A DNA stretch of 64,000 nucleotides from Bacteroidota bacterium (GCA_027620655.1 JAQCDS010000002.1:186001-250000), one strand, 5' to 3'. Positions 17,901 through 27,004 are shown, counted from the first letter of the stretch. The notes: generated by a model not told the origin, from the letters alone. Numbers and translations are program-made.

Positions 17901-19344
17901 AATGCTACTGTCTCAAAAGCTCGCTGATTTTACCAAAGGTGAAGCCGATGTTTTGCGAAAAGCTATGGGTAAAAAGCAAAAAGAAGTACTTGACAAAATG
18001 AAGCCAAAATTCATTAATCAAGCGAGTTCAAAAGGGTTAAATCCAGAGAAATTAGAAAAAATTTGGACCGATTGGGAGAAATTTGCAAGTTATGCTTTCA
18101 ATAAGTCGCACTCAACATGTTATGCTTGGATAGCCTATCAAACGGCCTACCTCAAAGCACACTACCCAGCAGAATATATGGCAGCAGTATTGTCCAACAA
18201 TATGAACGATATCAAGCAAGTGACCTTTTTTATGGAAGAGGCGAAGCGTATGAAACTCAATGTTTTGGGGCCTGATGTCAATGAAAGTTATTACAAGTTT
18301 TCTGTAAATAAAGACAACGCCATTCGCTTTGGAATGGGTGCTATAAAAGGGGTAGGACATGGTGCTGTAAAAACAATTGTTGAAGAGCGAAAAAAAGAGG
18401 GGACATACCGTTCTATATTTGATTTAGCCAAGCGTATTGATTTACGAGCAGCCAATAAAAAAGCCTTTGAAAATTTGGCCAATGCTGGTGGTTTTGACTG
18501 TTTTACAAATACGCACCGTGCACAATATTTTTATGATGAAGGAGATGGGGTAACATTTTTGGAAAAAACTATAAAATATGCCAATAAATTTCAAGAGAAT
18601 AAAAATTCTGCTCAAGTGAGCTTGTTTGGTGAAGCCAGTGAGGTTCAGTTTCCAGAGCCCGAACTTCCAGCTTGCGAAAGTTGGGGTGCCATGGAAAAAT
18701 TAGCTCGAGAAAAAGAAGTGGTTGGTATTTATATTTCAGGGCATCCTTTGGACGATTTCCGAATAGAAATGCAAAATTTTTGCAATGGAACCGTAGCCTA
18801 TTTTCAAAACATGACACCGTTGATCAACAAAGAAATTACGTTTGGAGGAGTAGTTACTGATGTTCAGCATCGTGTGAGTAGACAAGGCAAAGGTTGGGCG
18901 AGTTTTACTATTGAAGACTACACCAACAGTCATGAATTTAGAATTTTTGGCGAAGAATATCTCAAATTCAGACACTTTCTAATGCTAAATAATTTTGTTT
19001 ACATACGCGCATTTGTTCGAGAGGGGTGGACCAACAGAGAAACTGGAAAAATAGGAGAACCCCGTTTGCAGTTCAATAACTTTCAATTGTTACATGATGT
19101 AATGGATGCATACGCTAATAAATTATCTATTCAGCTCAATATCAAAGATTTAAATGAGCAAAAAGTAATTGAAATTCAAGACCTTTTAAGACTACATAAA
19201 GGCAAACATCATCTGAATTTTGTAGTATATGACGATGAAGAAGAATTAAAATTGGAGCTCAAAAGCAGAAAACAGAAAGTCAAAATCTCACAAGAATTGT
19301 TGACCGAACTTCAAAATCAAAATATCTTTTATAAACTCAATTAA
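14968..19344 (+). CDS. dnaE: DNA polymerase III alpha subunit with fused proofreading exonuclease
   Basis: 1458-residue replicative polymerase. Residues 1-~200 form a DnaQ-like DEDDh exonuclease: FDTETTGLP (motif I), VVGQNVGFDLN (II) and AHNATADVEATTR (III, with His and Asp). After a linker, a PHP domain begins near residue 257 (AHLHNHSQFSILQSTIS, LTDHGNMMG). The polymerase core carries the catalytic PDIDIDFDD near residues 684-692 plus GPGRGSAAGS upstream of it. The helix-hairpin-helix region and an OB fold (~1290-1380, FGGVVTDVQH) follow. All exonuclease acidic residues seem present, so proofreading is probably carried in cis. Confidence 0.95.
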   Translation: MYLIFDTETTGLPKRWNAPLTDTDNWPRCIQIAWQLHDHMGQCLEHQDFLIRPNGFNVPYDAEKVHGISTALATEKGEELAVVLKKFNIALSKAKFVVGQNVGFDLNIMGCEYHRLQIETPLNTMPVLDTCTETTASLCQLPGGRGGKFKLPTLTELHQFLFQTPFAEAHNATADVEATTRCFLELLRKGVFSPDELQSTPEYIQEFKAHHPNPMAPIGLRHINLKEATAAINAKAQKETQIPQHSTDIPEILNDATIAHLHNHSQFSILQSTISIKKLVNAAAKYQMPAVALTDHGNMMGAFHFVKEIGNYNKGLKQQKLDAEAKGEPFEATPIKAIVGCEFFVCEDHENKSHKDNGYQIVFLAKSKKGYENLVKMSSIAFTDGFYYVPRIDRKIVEHYKEDLIVLTGNLYGEVPSKVLNVGEHQAEDALLWWNEQFQEDLYIELMRHGQEDEDRVNLVLIQFAKKHNIKLVATNNTYYIDQTEANAHDILLCVKDGEKQATPIGRGRGYRYGLPNQEYFFKSSEEMKELFKDVPEAILNIQEVVDKIEPFELARDVLLPKFEIPDEFVNKTDALEGTNHGENAYLRHLTYEGAKKRYKTLTDAIKERIDFELQTIEKTGYPGYFLIVEDFIREARNMDVSVGPGRGSAAGSVVAYCLWITNIDPIKYDLLFERFLNPDRVSMPDIDIDFDDEGRSRVMDYVIKKYGANQVAQIITYGTMAAKSSIRDTARVLDLPLGDADRIAKLVPNMSKLNKIFGVDEKILKQKFRAEDMELINQLLNISEGDDLEAETVNQAKVLEGSLRNTGIHACGVIITPGDITNYVPIATAKDSDLYVTQFDNSVVEDAGLLKMDFLGLKTLTLIKDTVKIVKAKHGIALDPENFPLDDVATYELFQRGETVGIFQYESPGMQKHMRDLKPTVFADLIAMNALYRPGPLEYIPSFIRRKHGDEDISYDLPEMEEYLKETYGITVYQEQVMLLSQKLADFTKGEADVLRKAMGKKQKEVLDKMKPKFINQASSKGLNPEKLEKIWTDWEKFASYAFNKSHSTCYAWIAYQTAYLKAHYPAEYMAAVLSNNMNDIKQVTFFMEEAKRMKLNVLGPDVNESYYKFSVNKDNAIRFGMGAIKGVGHGAVKTIVEERKKEGTYRSIFDLAKRIDLRAANKKAFENLANAGGFDCFTNTHRAQYFYDEGDGVTFLEKTIKYANKFQENKNSAQVSLFGEASEVQFPEPELPACESWGAMEKLAREKEVVGIYISGHPLDDFRIEMQNFCNGTVAYFQNMTPLINKEITFGGVVTDVQHRVSRQGKGWASFTIEDYTNSHEFRIFGEEYLKFRHFLMLNNFVYIRAFVREGWTNRETGKIGEPRLQFNNFQLLHDVMDAYANKLSIQLNIKDLNEQKVIEIQDLLRLHKGKHHLNFVVYDDEEELKLELKSRKQKVKISQELLTELQNQNIFYKLN

Positions 19345-19395
19345 CCATATCAATATTGTCAATTTCATCATAAGAAAAACAAATTGAACATAGGC

Positions 19396-19424
19396 TTGAG
19401 AACTCGTTTTTTTGATTAAATTTG
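19396..19424 (+). promoter_or_regulatory. Flavobacterial promoter of trxA
   Basis: TTG at 19396-19398, an 18-nt spacer, then TAAATTTG at 19417-19424. This is a good match to the -33/-7 consensus TTG-N17-23-TAnnTTTG, 23 bp before the trxA ATG. Confidence 0.65.
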
Positions 19425-19447
19425 TAATTAAATTAAAACTAAATCTT

Positions 19448-19765
19448 ATGGCACTAGAAATAACAGATGCAAACTTTGAAGAAACAGTCCTAAATAGCAG
19501 TAAACCAGTATTGGTTGATTTTTGGGCAGCGTGGTGTGGTCCTTGCCGCATGGTAGGTCCAATCATTGACGAAATCAGTACTGAATATGCCGAAAAGGCT
19601 GTTGTTGGCAAAGTTGATGTTGATGCAAATCAAGAATTTGCTGCAAAATATGGTGTACGAAACATTCCTACAGTATTAGTATTTCAAAACGGAGAAGTTG
19701 TTGGACGACAAGTAGGTGTTGCACCAAAAGCAAGTTACACCGATGCGATTGACGCCTTGTTGTAA
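19448..19765 (+). CDS. trxA: Thioredoxin
   Basis: 105-residue cytoplasmic thioredoxin, a dithiol reductant for ribonucleotide reductase, peroxiredoxins and others. The redox-active motif is WCGPC in FWAAWCGPCRM, and the cis-Pro loop is VRNIPTVLVF. The ATG at 19448 gives the family-standard N-terminus ALEITDANFEE; an upstream in-frame start would add a poorly conserved stretch overlapping the promoter. It has its own promoter and a strong terminator directly after it, so it is probably monocistronic. Confidence 0.96.
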   Translation: MALEITDANFEETVLNSSKPVLVDFWAAWCGPCRMVGPIIDEISTEYAEKAVVGKVDVDANQEFAAKYGVRNIPTVLVFQNGEVVGRQVGVAPKASYTDAIDALL

Positions 19766-19787
19766 TCTTCAATTAATAATAAATTTG

Positions 19788-19818
19788 AAAAGGTTTGTCC
19801 ATGTGGCAAACCTTTTTT
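19788..19818 (+). terminator. Rho-independent terminator of trxA
   Basis: The stem AAAAGGTTTG/CAAACCTTTT with a 9-nt loop ends in a T run, 23 bp after the trxA stop. Confidence 0.8.
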
Positions 19819-19831
19819 AGTTTAGGGGATA

Positions 19832-20761
19832 ATGAGCTTTCAAAACGATTATCAAAATAAGACTCAATTTTCCAATTTTGAGCTACTCGCACAATCTATT
19901 GTGGAGGGCTTTATTTCTGGAATGCACAAAAGTCCATTTCATGGTTTTTCTGCTGAATTTGCCGAACATAAAATTTATAATAATGGCGAAAGTACTCGCC
20001 ATATTGATTGGAAACTTTTTGCCAAAACAGATAAATTATATACCAAGCGTTTTGATGAAGAAACCAATATGCGTTGTCATATCATAGTAGACCTTAGTTC
20101 ATCTATGTTTTATCCAAATTTGGAAGAACATTCAGATTTGAAATATAATAAAGTGGAATTTTCAGCATTAGCATCGGCAGTTTTACTTCAAATTCTGAAA
20201 AAACAACGCGATGCAGTAGGCCTGAGTTTGTATGCCGATACCTATCAATATTATGCTCCAGAAAAAGGAAATGAACGTCATTTTCAGATGTTGCTGGATA
20301 AGTTGTACAACGCCACAACCATAGCGCCAAAACAATCAACAACCAAGACCTATGAGGTGTTGCATCAAATTGCAGAACAAATGCATCGTCGCTCAATGAT
20401 TATTTTGTTTACAGACATGTTTCAGTCCGAAATGGCATCCACTCAGTTATTTGAGGCACTAAGGCATTTGAAATACAATAAGCATGAGCTTATTCTTTTT
20501 CATGTTTTCGATAAAAAAACAGAATTTGATTTTGACTTTAGCAACACTCCAAAACATTTTGTAGATGTAGAAACAGGCGCTTCAATTGATGTATTTCCAA
20601 AATCTGTTCAAGAAAACTACAGCAAAGCGCTAAATAAATATTTTAAAGAATTGAAATTAAAATGCGATCAATATAAGATACATTATATGCCTGTTGATGT
20701 GCGTGAGGGTTTTAATAAAATCCTGATGACTTTCTTTGAAAAACGCAATAAATTTTTGTGA
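19832..20761 (+). CDS. DUF58 domain protein
   Basis: 309-residue protein of the DUF58 family, with a von Willebrand A-like fold. The central signature is STRHIDWKLFAKTDKLYTKRF followed by the MIDAS-like IVDLSSSMFYP, with a further aspartate in ILFTDMFQSE. In Bacteroidota such genes usually sit beside a MoxR ATPase and BatA/BatB. Those neighbours are missing here, where it lies alone between trxA and tRNA-Asp. No signal peptide or membrane segment is seen. The cellular role is not established. Confidence 0.85.
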   Translation: MSFQNDYQNKTQFSNFELLAQSIVEGFISGMHKSPFHGFSAEFAEHKIYNNGESTRHIDWKLFAKTDKLYTKRFDEETNMRCHIIVDLSSSMFYPNLEEHSDLKYNKVEFSALASAVLLQILKKQRDAVGLSLYADTYQYYAPEKGNERHFQMLLDKLYNATTIAPKQSTTKTYEVLHQIAEQMHRRSMIILFTDMFQSEMASTQLFEALRHLKYNKHELILFHVFDKKTEFDFDFSNTPKHFVDVETGASIDVFPKSVQENYSKALNKYFKELKLKCDQYKIHYMPVDVREGFNKILMTFFEKRNKFL

Positions 20762-20779
20762 AAAATAAATAAAAAACAT

Positions 20780-20809
20780 TTGTTGTATTAAAAATGCAAT
20801 GTATATTTG
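20780..20809 (+). promoter_or_regulatory. Promoter of tRNA-Asp
   Basis: TTG at 20780-20782, a 19-nt spacer, and TATATTTG at 20802-20809. It fits the flavobacterial consensus and lies 17 bp upstream of the tRNA 5' end. Confidence 0.7.
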
Positions 20810-20826
20810 CATTCGCTTTAAGCAAC

Positions 20827-20900
20827 GGTTTGGTAGTTCAGTTGGTTAGAATACCTGCCTGTCACGCAGGGGGTCGCGGGTTCGAGTCCCGTCCAGACCG
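20827..20900 (+). tRNA. tRNA-Asp (anticodon GTC)
   Basis: 74 nt folding into a complete cloverleaf: acceptor GGTTTGG/CCAGACC (one G-T pair), D arm, anticodon stem CCTGC/GCAGG with loop CTGTCAC, T arm with TTCGAGT, and discriminator G. The 3' CCA is not encoded. Confidence 0.96.
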
Positions 20901-20909
20901 CAGAAATTT

Positions 20910-20936
20910 AAAAGCCTCCTAAAAGAGGCTTTTATT
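20910..20936 (+). terminator. Terminator after tRNA-Asp
   Basis: Perfect 9-bp stem AAAAGCCTC/GAGGCTTTT with the 6-nt loop CTAAAA, followed by ATTCT. The T tail is weak, so some read-through into the hairpins that follow is plausible. Confidence 0.65.
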
Positions 20937-20944
20937 CTAAAATG

Positions 20945-21027
20945 TTGTGTTGAGGTAATCCAATGGATTACCCGTGGTTTGACAAAACCAGTGAGAAGCT
21001 TTCCTGTAAAACGGAGGGCTTTTTTTA
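20945..21027 (+). ncRNA. Candidate small structured RNA ending in a terminator
   Basis: Three consecutive hairpins in ~75 nt with no open frame: GGTAATCC/GGATTACC (20954-20972, 8 bp, 3-nt loop), TGGTTT/AAACCA (20975-20990, 6 bp, loop GACA), and AAGCTTTCC/GGAGGGCTT (20996-21021) followed by eight Ts. The T run lies only on the plus strand, so it ends a plus-strand transcript. No promoter is evident between it and tRNA-Asp; it could arise by read-through past, or processing from, the tRNA transcript. It may also be a plain second terminator region. Confidence 0.45.
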
Positions 21028-21033
21028 TACCAT

Positions 21034-22494
21034 TTATTTATGTCTTTTGACGTGTTTTTCTAGAATTCTTTTGTTTTCTTTTTGTACCAAATGATGTTTG
21101 CGATGTCCCCAAACTTTGGCTCGTGCTGCACGTGCGCTCTCTTCTAAGTGTACAATGGGTAATGGATAGTTTTGACCCAAAACAACCCCACAAAATTCTT
21201 GCTCCATAGCACTCATTTTCCATGGTTCATGAATATGCTCTACAGGAACTTGTATAAGTTCGGGCACCCATTTTTTTATAAAAATACCTTCTGGGTCTTG
21301 CTCCATCGAGTTTTTTACAGGGTTGTATAATCGAATGGTATTGATACCAGTTGTACCGGCCTGCATTTGAAATTGAGGATAATGAATTCCAGGGTCATAA
21401 TCTAGAAATAAACGTGCCAAATGATATACACCATCGCGCCAATCTTGATCCAAATTTAGCGTCAAGAACGATACTAAAAGCGCTCGCATTCTAAAGTTAA
21501 TCCACCCCGTTTGCTCTAAAGCACGCATACAGGCATCAATCAGCGGATAGCCTGTGGCGCCTAGTTTCCATGCTTTTAAATAGGTGGCGTTTGTGTTTCG
21601 TTCCAATAATTCATAACCAGCATTGATGCATTGCGTTTCGTAACTGCACTCCATTTCAAATTTTTGAACAAAAAAACAATGCCAATGTAAACGTGTTAGC
21701 ATGGCCGAAAACACACGCTTTCTTTTTTGAGCATTGGGATGCATATTGACATATTGTAAGACTTGGCGTACGCTCAAATTCCCTCAGCTCAAAAACGGTG
21801 ATACTCTGCTACAACTTATTCTACTTTCGGTAGGTTTAGAAATGTGCTTCTGATAATTGAACCCTCTTTCCTCAAGAAAAGAATGCAAGTACCGCCAGGC
21901 CATGCCTTCTCCAGCTGGTTGAAATGATTTTGGGTAGTGTTCCAATTGCTTTTGAAGTTTTTTTGGAAGTATAAAAGGATAAGAAAACTCTATTTTTTTG
22001 GCTTTTGAGAAACTGTTATTTATTAGAGGTTTACTCATGTAACTGTTCCAAAGTTTTGCCCAATGGGTTCTATTTTTTAATCCTCGAACAACTCCATTTT
22101 GTTGGGATTCTTGCCATAAAATAGTGTGTTGCTTACAAAATTTTGAAATGCTTTTATCACGTAGCCAAGAACGTTCTGTACCACTTTCGTTATGGCTAAA
22201 AATGGTTTGAATATCGAATTTTGTATATAGAAACTCAAAAATATCTAATGAATTTCCATAAAAAATAGAAACAGAAGCATTTGAAGATGCTAAGGTTTTA
22301 TTGAGGGCGTTTATGGAATGGTAAATAAATTGCAAGTGGTGCACTCCAGAATCAGGGTGTTGCAACAAGTTTGTATCAAAAATGTAGATGATGATGTAGG
22401 GGATTTTTGCGTTTTCTGCAAGATATAGGGGCTCGTGATCTTGGGTACGTAAATCACGTTTCAACCAGACGATGTTTGTTTTAGCTCTTTTCAA
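21034..22494 (-). pseudogene. Cryptochrome/photolyase family gene interrupted by one in-frame TGA
   Basis: The N-terminal part (22494-21784, 236 codons) has the photolyase opening NIVWLKRDLRTQDHEPLYL and ESQQNGVVRGLKNR. The C-terminal part (from 21783, 249 more codons) has the FAD-binding core: [25 protein letters not shown] and [18 protein letters not shown]. Both are in the same frame, split by a single TGA at 21784-21786 in the context SPFLS-stop-GNLSVRQ. Relatives have Trp there (SWGNLS), so one TGG-to-TGA change explains it. Total length (~486 codons) is normal. An assembly error or suppressed stop is possible; otherwise the enzyme is inactive. Confidence 0.88.
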
Positions 22495-22570
22495 TGTCCA
22501 TATCCATTAAACACGTAAAAGTAACGAAAACAGTAGTTTATGGTTTTAATTTTAAGATAGATTTATAAAA

Positions 22571-22596
22571 AAAAAGCGGCCCATGGGCCGCTTTTT
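22571..22596 (-). terminator. Terminator after the M1 peptidase gene
   Basis: Perfect 12-bp stem AAAAAGCGGCCC/GGGCCGCTTTTT with a 2-nt loop. It is flanked by A/T runs on both sides and lies 18 bp beyond the stop of the M1 peptidase gene. Confidence 0.85.
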
Positions 22597-22613
22597 AATT
22601 GTGGGATTTATTT

Positions 22614-24890
22614 TTATTTTTTGTTGAATTCAAAGACTTGTCCGCCAATATTCAACTCGAAGCTAGTTTTATCGGAATTGAATTGCATTTCAAGGCCGGC
22701 TTCGTCAGAAATGAATTTACCACCACCATCATTGGTGAGTGGTAGGGCAGGCTGACCTTCAGCTGTAGCCACAAGCTCTCCATTCTTTTCAGAAATGGTG
22801 ATAACCATTGGAAATGCTGCTGAAGTATAATCTCCAAAATATCCAGTTAAATCTTCAGCATTTTCCGCAGCAATTTCTGGTGTCCATCGGTTGTTGCTAG
22901 AGTCCACATCTGGTAAAACATAATCTGGATCAATCACAACACTTTTTAGAGGTTCTGAAGAATCGTATTTGAAGGTCCATTTTTTGTTGCGTTTCCAAAT
23001 TTCTACTGGAAGTGTGTGTCTTGTTTTAGCGCCACTTTCTGTTGTAAATTCCAAAGTCACGGGCATTGGCATTTGCTGTAGATTTTCAATGGTTACAATT
23101 GCGCCTTTTGAAGGGTCACCATCTTCATATTTAACTTTATTGATGGCTTGATCTAATTTCCAATTATGAACAAACCATCCCCGCCAGAACCAGCTGAGTT
23201 CCTCGCCGCTTACATTTTCCATTGTTCTGTAAAAATCATCTGGAGTCGGGTGTTTATAGGCCCAACGGTTGATGTATTCTGTAAAGGCTTCATCAAAACG
23301 TTCTTCTCCAAGAATATGTTCGCGAAGCATTTCTAGTCCAGCACCTGGTTTATAGTAAGCCAACAGTCCTAAATTTCGTTCTTTTAAATTGTCTGGAGCC
23401 GTATAGATTGGTTCCATACTATCATTAACTAACACTCCAGAAAAGCGATGCATATTACGCTCTGGTTCTTTGTACTCACCATTATTAAAAGCATCTGTAC
23501 TCAACGAATTGATAAAGGTATTAAACCCTTCATCCATCCAAGCATGAAGCCGCTCATTGGAACCTACAATCATAGGAAACCAAATGTGACCAAACTCATG
23601 ATCTGTTACTCCCCAAAGTCTGTCATTTTTACTTTTCCAGCTACAGAATACAATTCCAGGGTATTCCATCCCACCTTGATTTCCAGCAACATTAATGGCT
23701 GCAGGATAAGGGTATTCAAACCATTTTTCTGAATAGTGTTCAACGGATGCTTTTGTATATTCTGTTGAGCGTGCCCATGAATCCATAGTGTTGCTTTCAA
23801 CAGGGTAAACAGACATGGCCATAGATGTTTTACCGCTAGGCAAGTTGATGCGTGCCGCATCCATGATAAATGCTTTTGATGAAGACCATGCGACATCTCT
23901 TGAATTTTCAATTCTAAATTTCCATGTCAATCGGTCTTTACCTTGCGGTCTTGAGTTTGGATCATTGATTTCTTCTGCGGAGCGGATAATAACAGTTTCG
24001 TCACTTGATGCTGCTTGTTCCAATCGTTTGAGTTGTGTTTCAGTATACACGTCTTCTGGATTGAGCAATTCTCCTGAACAAACGACAAGGTGGTCGGCGG
24101 GTGAGTTGATATGAACATCAAATGTTCCATATTCCAAATAAAATTCACCAGCGCCTAAGTAAGGCAATGTGTTCCAACCCGAAACATCGTCATAAACACA
24201 CATTCTCGGATACCATTGTGCCAGATTGAAAATGCGTCCATTTTTGGTTTCCAAAACACCCATTCTATCTGATCCGTAATCTGGTGAAGTAAACGAAAAA
24301 TCAATATTTAGGTTTATTCTTCCTCCATTTGCGGCCAATGGTTTTGGCAATAAGATTTTCATACGAGTGTCATGAATTTCATATTCAGCATTGATTTCTG
24401 TAATTCTTTTTTTAGAATTTTTTCGTTTATTCTTTGAAGATCCTTTTTGATTATTGCTTTCGTAACCCAATGAAACTTTGCTGATATCATAGCCGCCATC
24501 AAAATCTTGCCCTTTGGCTCCGTTTCGACTTCCACTTAAGGGAATAATTGCATTTCCTCTAGAGTCTTTTTTAAATAGGTTTTGATCCACTTGAACCCAC
24601 AAAAATTCCAACGCATCGGGACTGTTATTGGTATAGGTAATGACCTCTGATCCACTAAAGTGTTTTGTATCTTCATTCAAACGAATGTCAATTTTGTAAT
24701 CAGCACTGTTTTGCCAATAGGCATGTCCTGGTTTTCCACTAGCCGATCGTGTAGCAGTTCCATTTTTGGTGTAAAATCCGTGCCCAAAAGCGGCATTGTA
24801 ATCATAAACAGATGCGGGTTCTTCTTGAGCAAAAAGTGATGTTGACAGCAACATAATGCTGAATGTCAGTAGATAATAATACTTGTTCAT
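22614..24890 (-). CDS. M1 family metallopeptidase, exported
   Basis: 758-residue zinc aminopeptidase-like protein. A Sec signal peptide (about residues 1-21, ending SLFAQ) sends it to the envelope. The catalytic region holds [19 protein letters not shown] followed by WMDEGFNTF, which gives the HExxH-x18-E zinc ligands near residues 430-455. The exopeptidase motif upstream is [10 protein letters not shown], a GxMEN variant. C-terminal residues ~600-757 form a beta-rich domain. No T9SS tail is seen. Its role is probably trimming N-terminal residues of peptides outside the cytoplasm. It is monocistronic with its own terminator. Confidence 0.92.
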   Translation of the reverse strand: MNKYYYLLTFSIMLLSTSLFAQEEPASVYDYNAAFGHGFYTKNGTATRSASGKPGHAYWQNSADYKIDIRLNEDTKHFSGSEVITYTNNSPDALEFLWVQVDQNLFKKDSRGNAIIPLSGSRNGAKGQDFDGGYDISKVSLGYESNNQKGSSKNKRKNSKKRITEINAEYEIHDTRMKILLPKPLAANGGRINLNIDFSFTSPDYGSDRMGVLETKNGRIFNLAQWYPRMCVYDDVSGWNTLPYLGAGEFYLEYGTFDVHINSPADHLVVCSGELLNPEDVYTETQLKRLEQAASSDETVIIRSAEEINDPNSRPQGKDRLTWKFRIENSRDVAWSSSKAFIMDAARINLPSGKTSMAMSVYPVESNTMDSWARSTEYTKASVEHYSEKWFEYPYPAAINVAGNQGGMEYPGIVFCSWKSKNDRLWGVTDHEFGHIWFPMIVGSNERLHAWMDEGFNTFINSLSTDAFNNGEYKEPERNMHRFSGVLVNDSMEPIYTAPDNLKERNLGLLAYYKPGAGLEMLREHILGEERFDEAFTEYINRWAYKHPTPDDFYRTMENVSGEELSWFWRGWFVHNWKLDQAINKVKYEDGDPSKGAIVTIENLQQMPMPVTLEFTTESGAKTRHTLPVEIWKRNKKWTFKYDSSEPLKSVVIDPDYVLPDVDSSNNRWTPEIAAENAEDLTGYFGDYTSAAFPMVITISEKNGELVATAEGQPALPLTNDGGGKFISDEAGLEMQFNSDKTSFELNIGGQVFEFNKK

Positions 24891-24967
24891 AGGTGTTTTT
24901 TTAAAATAAAATGTTTGTGAAAATAGTTGAATTAATTGTAATGTGTAAAAACTTTTTTTAATATGAT

Positions 24968-25471
24968 TTAACCATTATAAAAAATGGATTTGTTTTCCCA
25001 AAGAATGGAAATAAACATCCCAAGGTAGATAACAGCAACTACAAATTTAATAAAAGTAGAGGTCAAAAACCCAAGAAAGGATCCAAAAGCGGCTTTTAGT
25101 GCTGTTTTTGAATCGGCTTTGTTAAGCATTTCACCAAAAAGCGCTCCTAAAAATGGGCCTATTATAATACCCCCTGGAATTGGAGAGAATAACCCTACCA
25201 AAAGGCCAATTGTTGTCCCAATCATTCCTGCTCTAGAGCCCCCAAACTTTATTGTACCCATTGCAGGGATAAAGTAGTCCAGAACCCATATGATAATGGC
25301 AATAATTAGGGTGATGATTAAAAACTTCTTGCTCACTTCAATAAGGGGTGAAAAGTAAAGCAAAAGAAATCCAAACCAACTGGTTATTGGGCCAGGTAAT
25401 ACAGGTAAAAAACTACCGATTATACCAAGTAACATCAAAACTGCAGCAACGACAATTAGAAATAGTTCCAT
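24968..25471 (-). CDS. DUF456 domain membrane protein
   Basis: 167-residue protein with about four hydrophobic segments and a Gly-rich middle: [22 protein letters not shown], then [20 protein letters not shown], typical of the DUF456 family of small inner-membrane proteins. The function of the family is unknown. It stands alone, 77 bp downstream of the M1 peptidase start on the same strand and divergent from the thioesterase gene. Confidence 0.85.
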   Translation of the reverse strand: MELFLIVVAAVLMLLGIIGSFLPVLPGPITSWFGFLLLYFSPLIEVSKKFLIITLIIAIIIWVLDYFIPAMGTIKFGGSRAGMIGTTIGLLVGLFSPIPGGIIIGPFLGALFGEMLNKADSKTALKAAFGSFLGFLTSTFIKFVVAVIYLGMFISILWENKSIFYNG

Positions 25472-25569
25472 AAAATTTGTTTGCTTTTAGACGAAAAAAC
25501 GCCTAAAATGTTACATAAAATTAACACTTTATTAGGGTTAATTTTATGATGTTAAAATCATAAATATAC

Positions 25570-25577
25570 TACTTTTG
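25570..25577 (+). promoter_or_regulatory. -7 promoter element of the thioesterase gene
   Basis: TACTTTTG matches TAnnTTTG and lies 16 bp before the ATG. No clear -33 TTG is visible at the right distance. Confidence 0.5.
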
Positions 25578-25593
25578 CGAAAAATAATCATCT

Positions 25594-26466
25594 ATGAATG
25601 CCCTTTCAGAACTTATCGCATTAATTACACTAAAAAAACTCAACGACCACACCTTTATTGGAAACAATTACAGCGCCCCTTGGGGTAGGGTGTTTGGAGG
25701 CCAGGTTTTGGCCCAATCGCTTTATGCGGCCTATCAAACTGTTCCAAATGACCGATTTGTCCATTCTATGCATGCCTATTTTATTTTGGGTGGAGACCTC
25801 AATATCCCTATAAAATACGAAGTTGATGTGATTAGAGACGGGGGAAGTTTTACAACCCGACGTGTGGTAGCATTTCAAAATGAAAAAGCAATTTTCAATA
25901 TGTCTGCTTCTTTTCAAAAAGTCCAAGATGGTGTGAATCATCAAATTGCAATGCCCAACGTATTGCCTCCACAAAATCTGATTAAAAGTGAAGAGCAGAT
26001 TGAGAAGTTTAAAACTATTTTGCCAACCACATATAAACGCTACAAGGCATCTTTACCTAAAATATTTCAGTTTAAACCAGTGGATGATATGTTATCTAAG
26101 TTGGTAAAGAATAGCCCGCCATATGATAATATTTGGTTTAAAACGGTGGAAGAAATTGGAAAAAATAAACCTTTGCAGCACCAGCTTTTGGCCTATGCAT
26201 CAGACTATAATATCCTTCGTCCAGCGTCTATGCCGCATCGCGAATTACTCAACACCAAAGAAGTGTTTTACACCAGTTTGGATCATGCCATTTGGTTTCA
26301 TCGCGATTTTGATTTGAGCGATTGGTTGTTGTATTCAATAGACAGTCCAAGTGCTTCCAACTCCAGATGGTTTTCTAGAGGCAGTATTTTTGATAAAAAT
26401 GGAACCTTAATTGCTTCCGTTGCACAAGAAGGCTTGATGCGAATTATTGGAGAACGCAAAGTCTAA
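25594..26466 (+). CDS. tesB: Acyl-CoA thioesterase II
   Basis: 290-residue double-hotdog thioesterase that hydrolyses acyl-CoA to free fatty acid and CoA. Family motifs are WGRVFGGQVLAQSLYAAYQTV in the first hotdog and SLDHAIWFHRDFDLSDWLLY plus SRWFSRGSIFDKNGTLIASVAQEGLMR in the second. The catalytic Asp of E. coli TesB corresponds to the LDHAIWFH region. The length matches the family (~285). It is divergent from the DUF456 gene and converges on a TerB-like gene 7 bp away. Confidence 0.93.
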   Translation: MNALSELIALITLKKLNDHTFIGNNYSAPWGRVFGGQVLAQSLYAAYQTVPNDRFVHSMHAYFILGGDLNIPIKYEVDVIRDGGSFTTRRVVAFQNEKAIFNMSASFQKVQDGVNHQIAMPNVLPPQNLIKSEEQIEKFKTILPTTYKRYKASLPKIFQFKPVDDMLSKLVKNSPPYDNIWFKTVEEIGKNKPLQHQLLAYASDYNILRPASMPHRELLNTKEVFYTSLDHAIWFHRDFDLSDWLLYSIDSPSASNSRWFSRGSIFDKNGTLIASVAQEGLMRIIGERKV

Positions 26467-26473
26467 AGCGCTC

Positions 26474-26896
26474 CTATTTTTTCATTTTTTCTTTAAATTC
26501 TTCAACATCAATTGAAGTATCGGCCACAATGTCAAGGGCTTTATTAACAATCTCTTCGGTGTTTTTTGTGTAGCCTAGGCCCACAGCAATTTTTGTCAAA
26601 ATTAGAACTTCATGTTCGTCTTTAATATGGTCTGCATATACCATTCTTGCCAAATCAAATAAACGCTCCAAACGTCGTTCCGAAGTAATCGGAGGATTAA
26701 TGGGATGCGATTTATAATCTTCTAAAATGGCATCATACACCAATTTTGAAATGTCTAATTTTCTGGCTAAACGATCCAAAAACGCCTTTTCTTCTTCGGT
26801 AATGACATTGTCATCCATAGCAATACGTACAATTGCTGTAAAATGGTCTTGATTACGTTTTTTGAATCCACTGTCGAATAATTCGGAAAAAGTCAT
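26474..26896 (-). CDS. TerB-like helical protein
   Basis: 140-residue, all-alpha cytoplasmic protein resembling the tellurite-resistance TerB fold. It contains acidic paired helices such as VRIAMDDNVITEEEKAFLDRLARK and VYADHIKDEHEVLILTKIAVGLGY, with the Asp/Glu positions that bind metal in TerB. No other ter genes are near, so tellurite resistance is not implied. A minus-strand -7 element TAGGTTTG at 26921-26928 lies 25 bp upstream of the ATG. Confidence 0.75.
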   Translation of the reverse strand: MTFSELFDSGFKKRNQDHFTAIVRIAMDDNVITEEEKAFLDRLARKLDISKLVYDAILEDYKSHPINPPITSERRLERLFDLARMVYADHIKDEHEVLILTKIAVGLGYTKNTEEIVNKALDIVADTSIDVEEFKEKMKK

Positions 26897-27004
26897 ATTT
26901 TTTAGTTTTGGGGTGAGCTACAAACCTACATATTTTTTTTAAAAAATGGTAATAATGTTTTGTGTTGAAATTATTTTTTTTGCGGTGGGGTTGTTCTAAT
27001 GTTT

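Noticed and set aside
21784-21786. Selenocysteine or recoded TGA in the photolyase
   Set aside because: The aligned residue is Trp, not Cys, and no stem-loop of SECIS type is evident after the codon; a nonsense mutation or sequencing error is simpler.
26474-26896. Tellurite resistance locus
   Set aside because: A lone TerB-like protein without terA, terC, terD or terZ; the fold alone does not indicate resistance.
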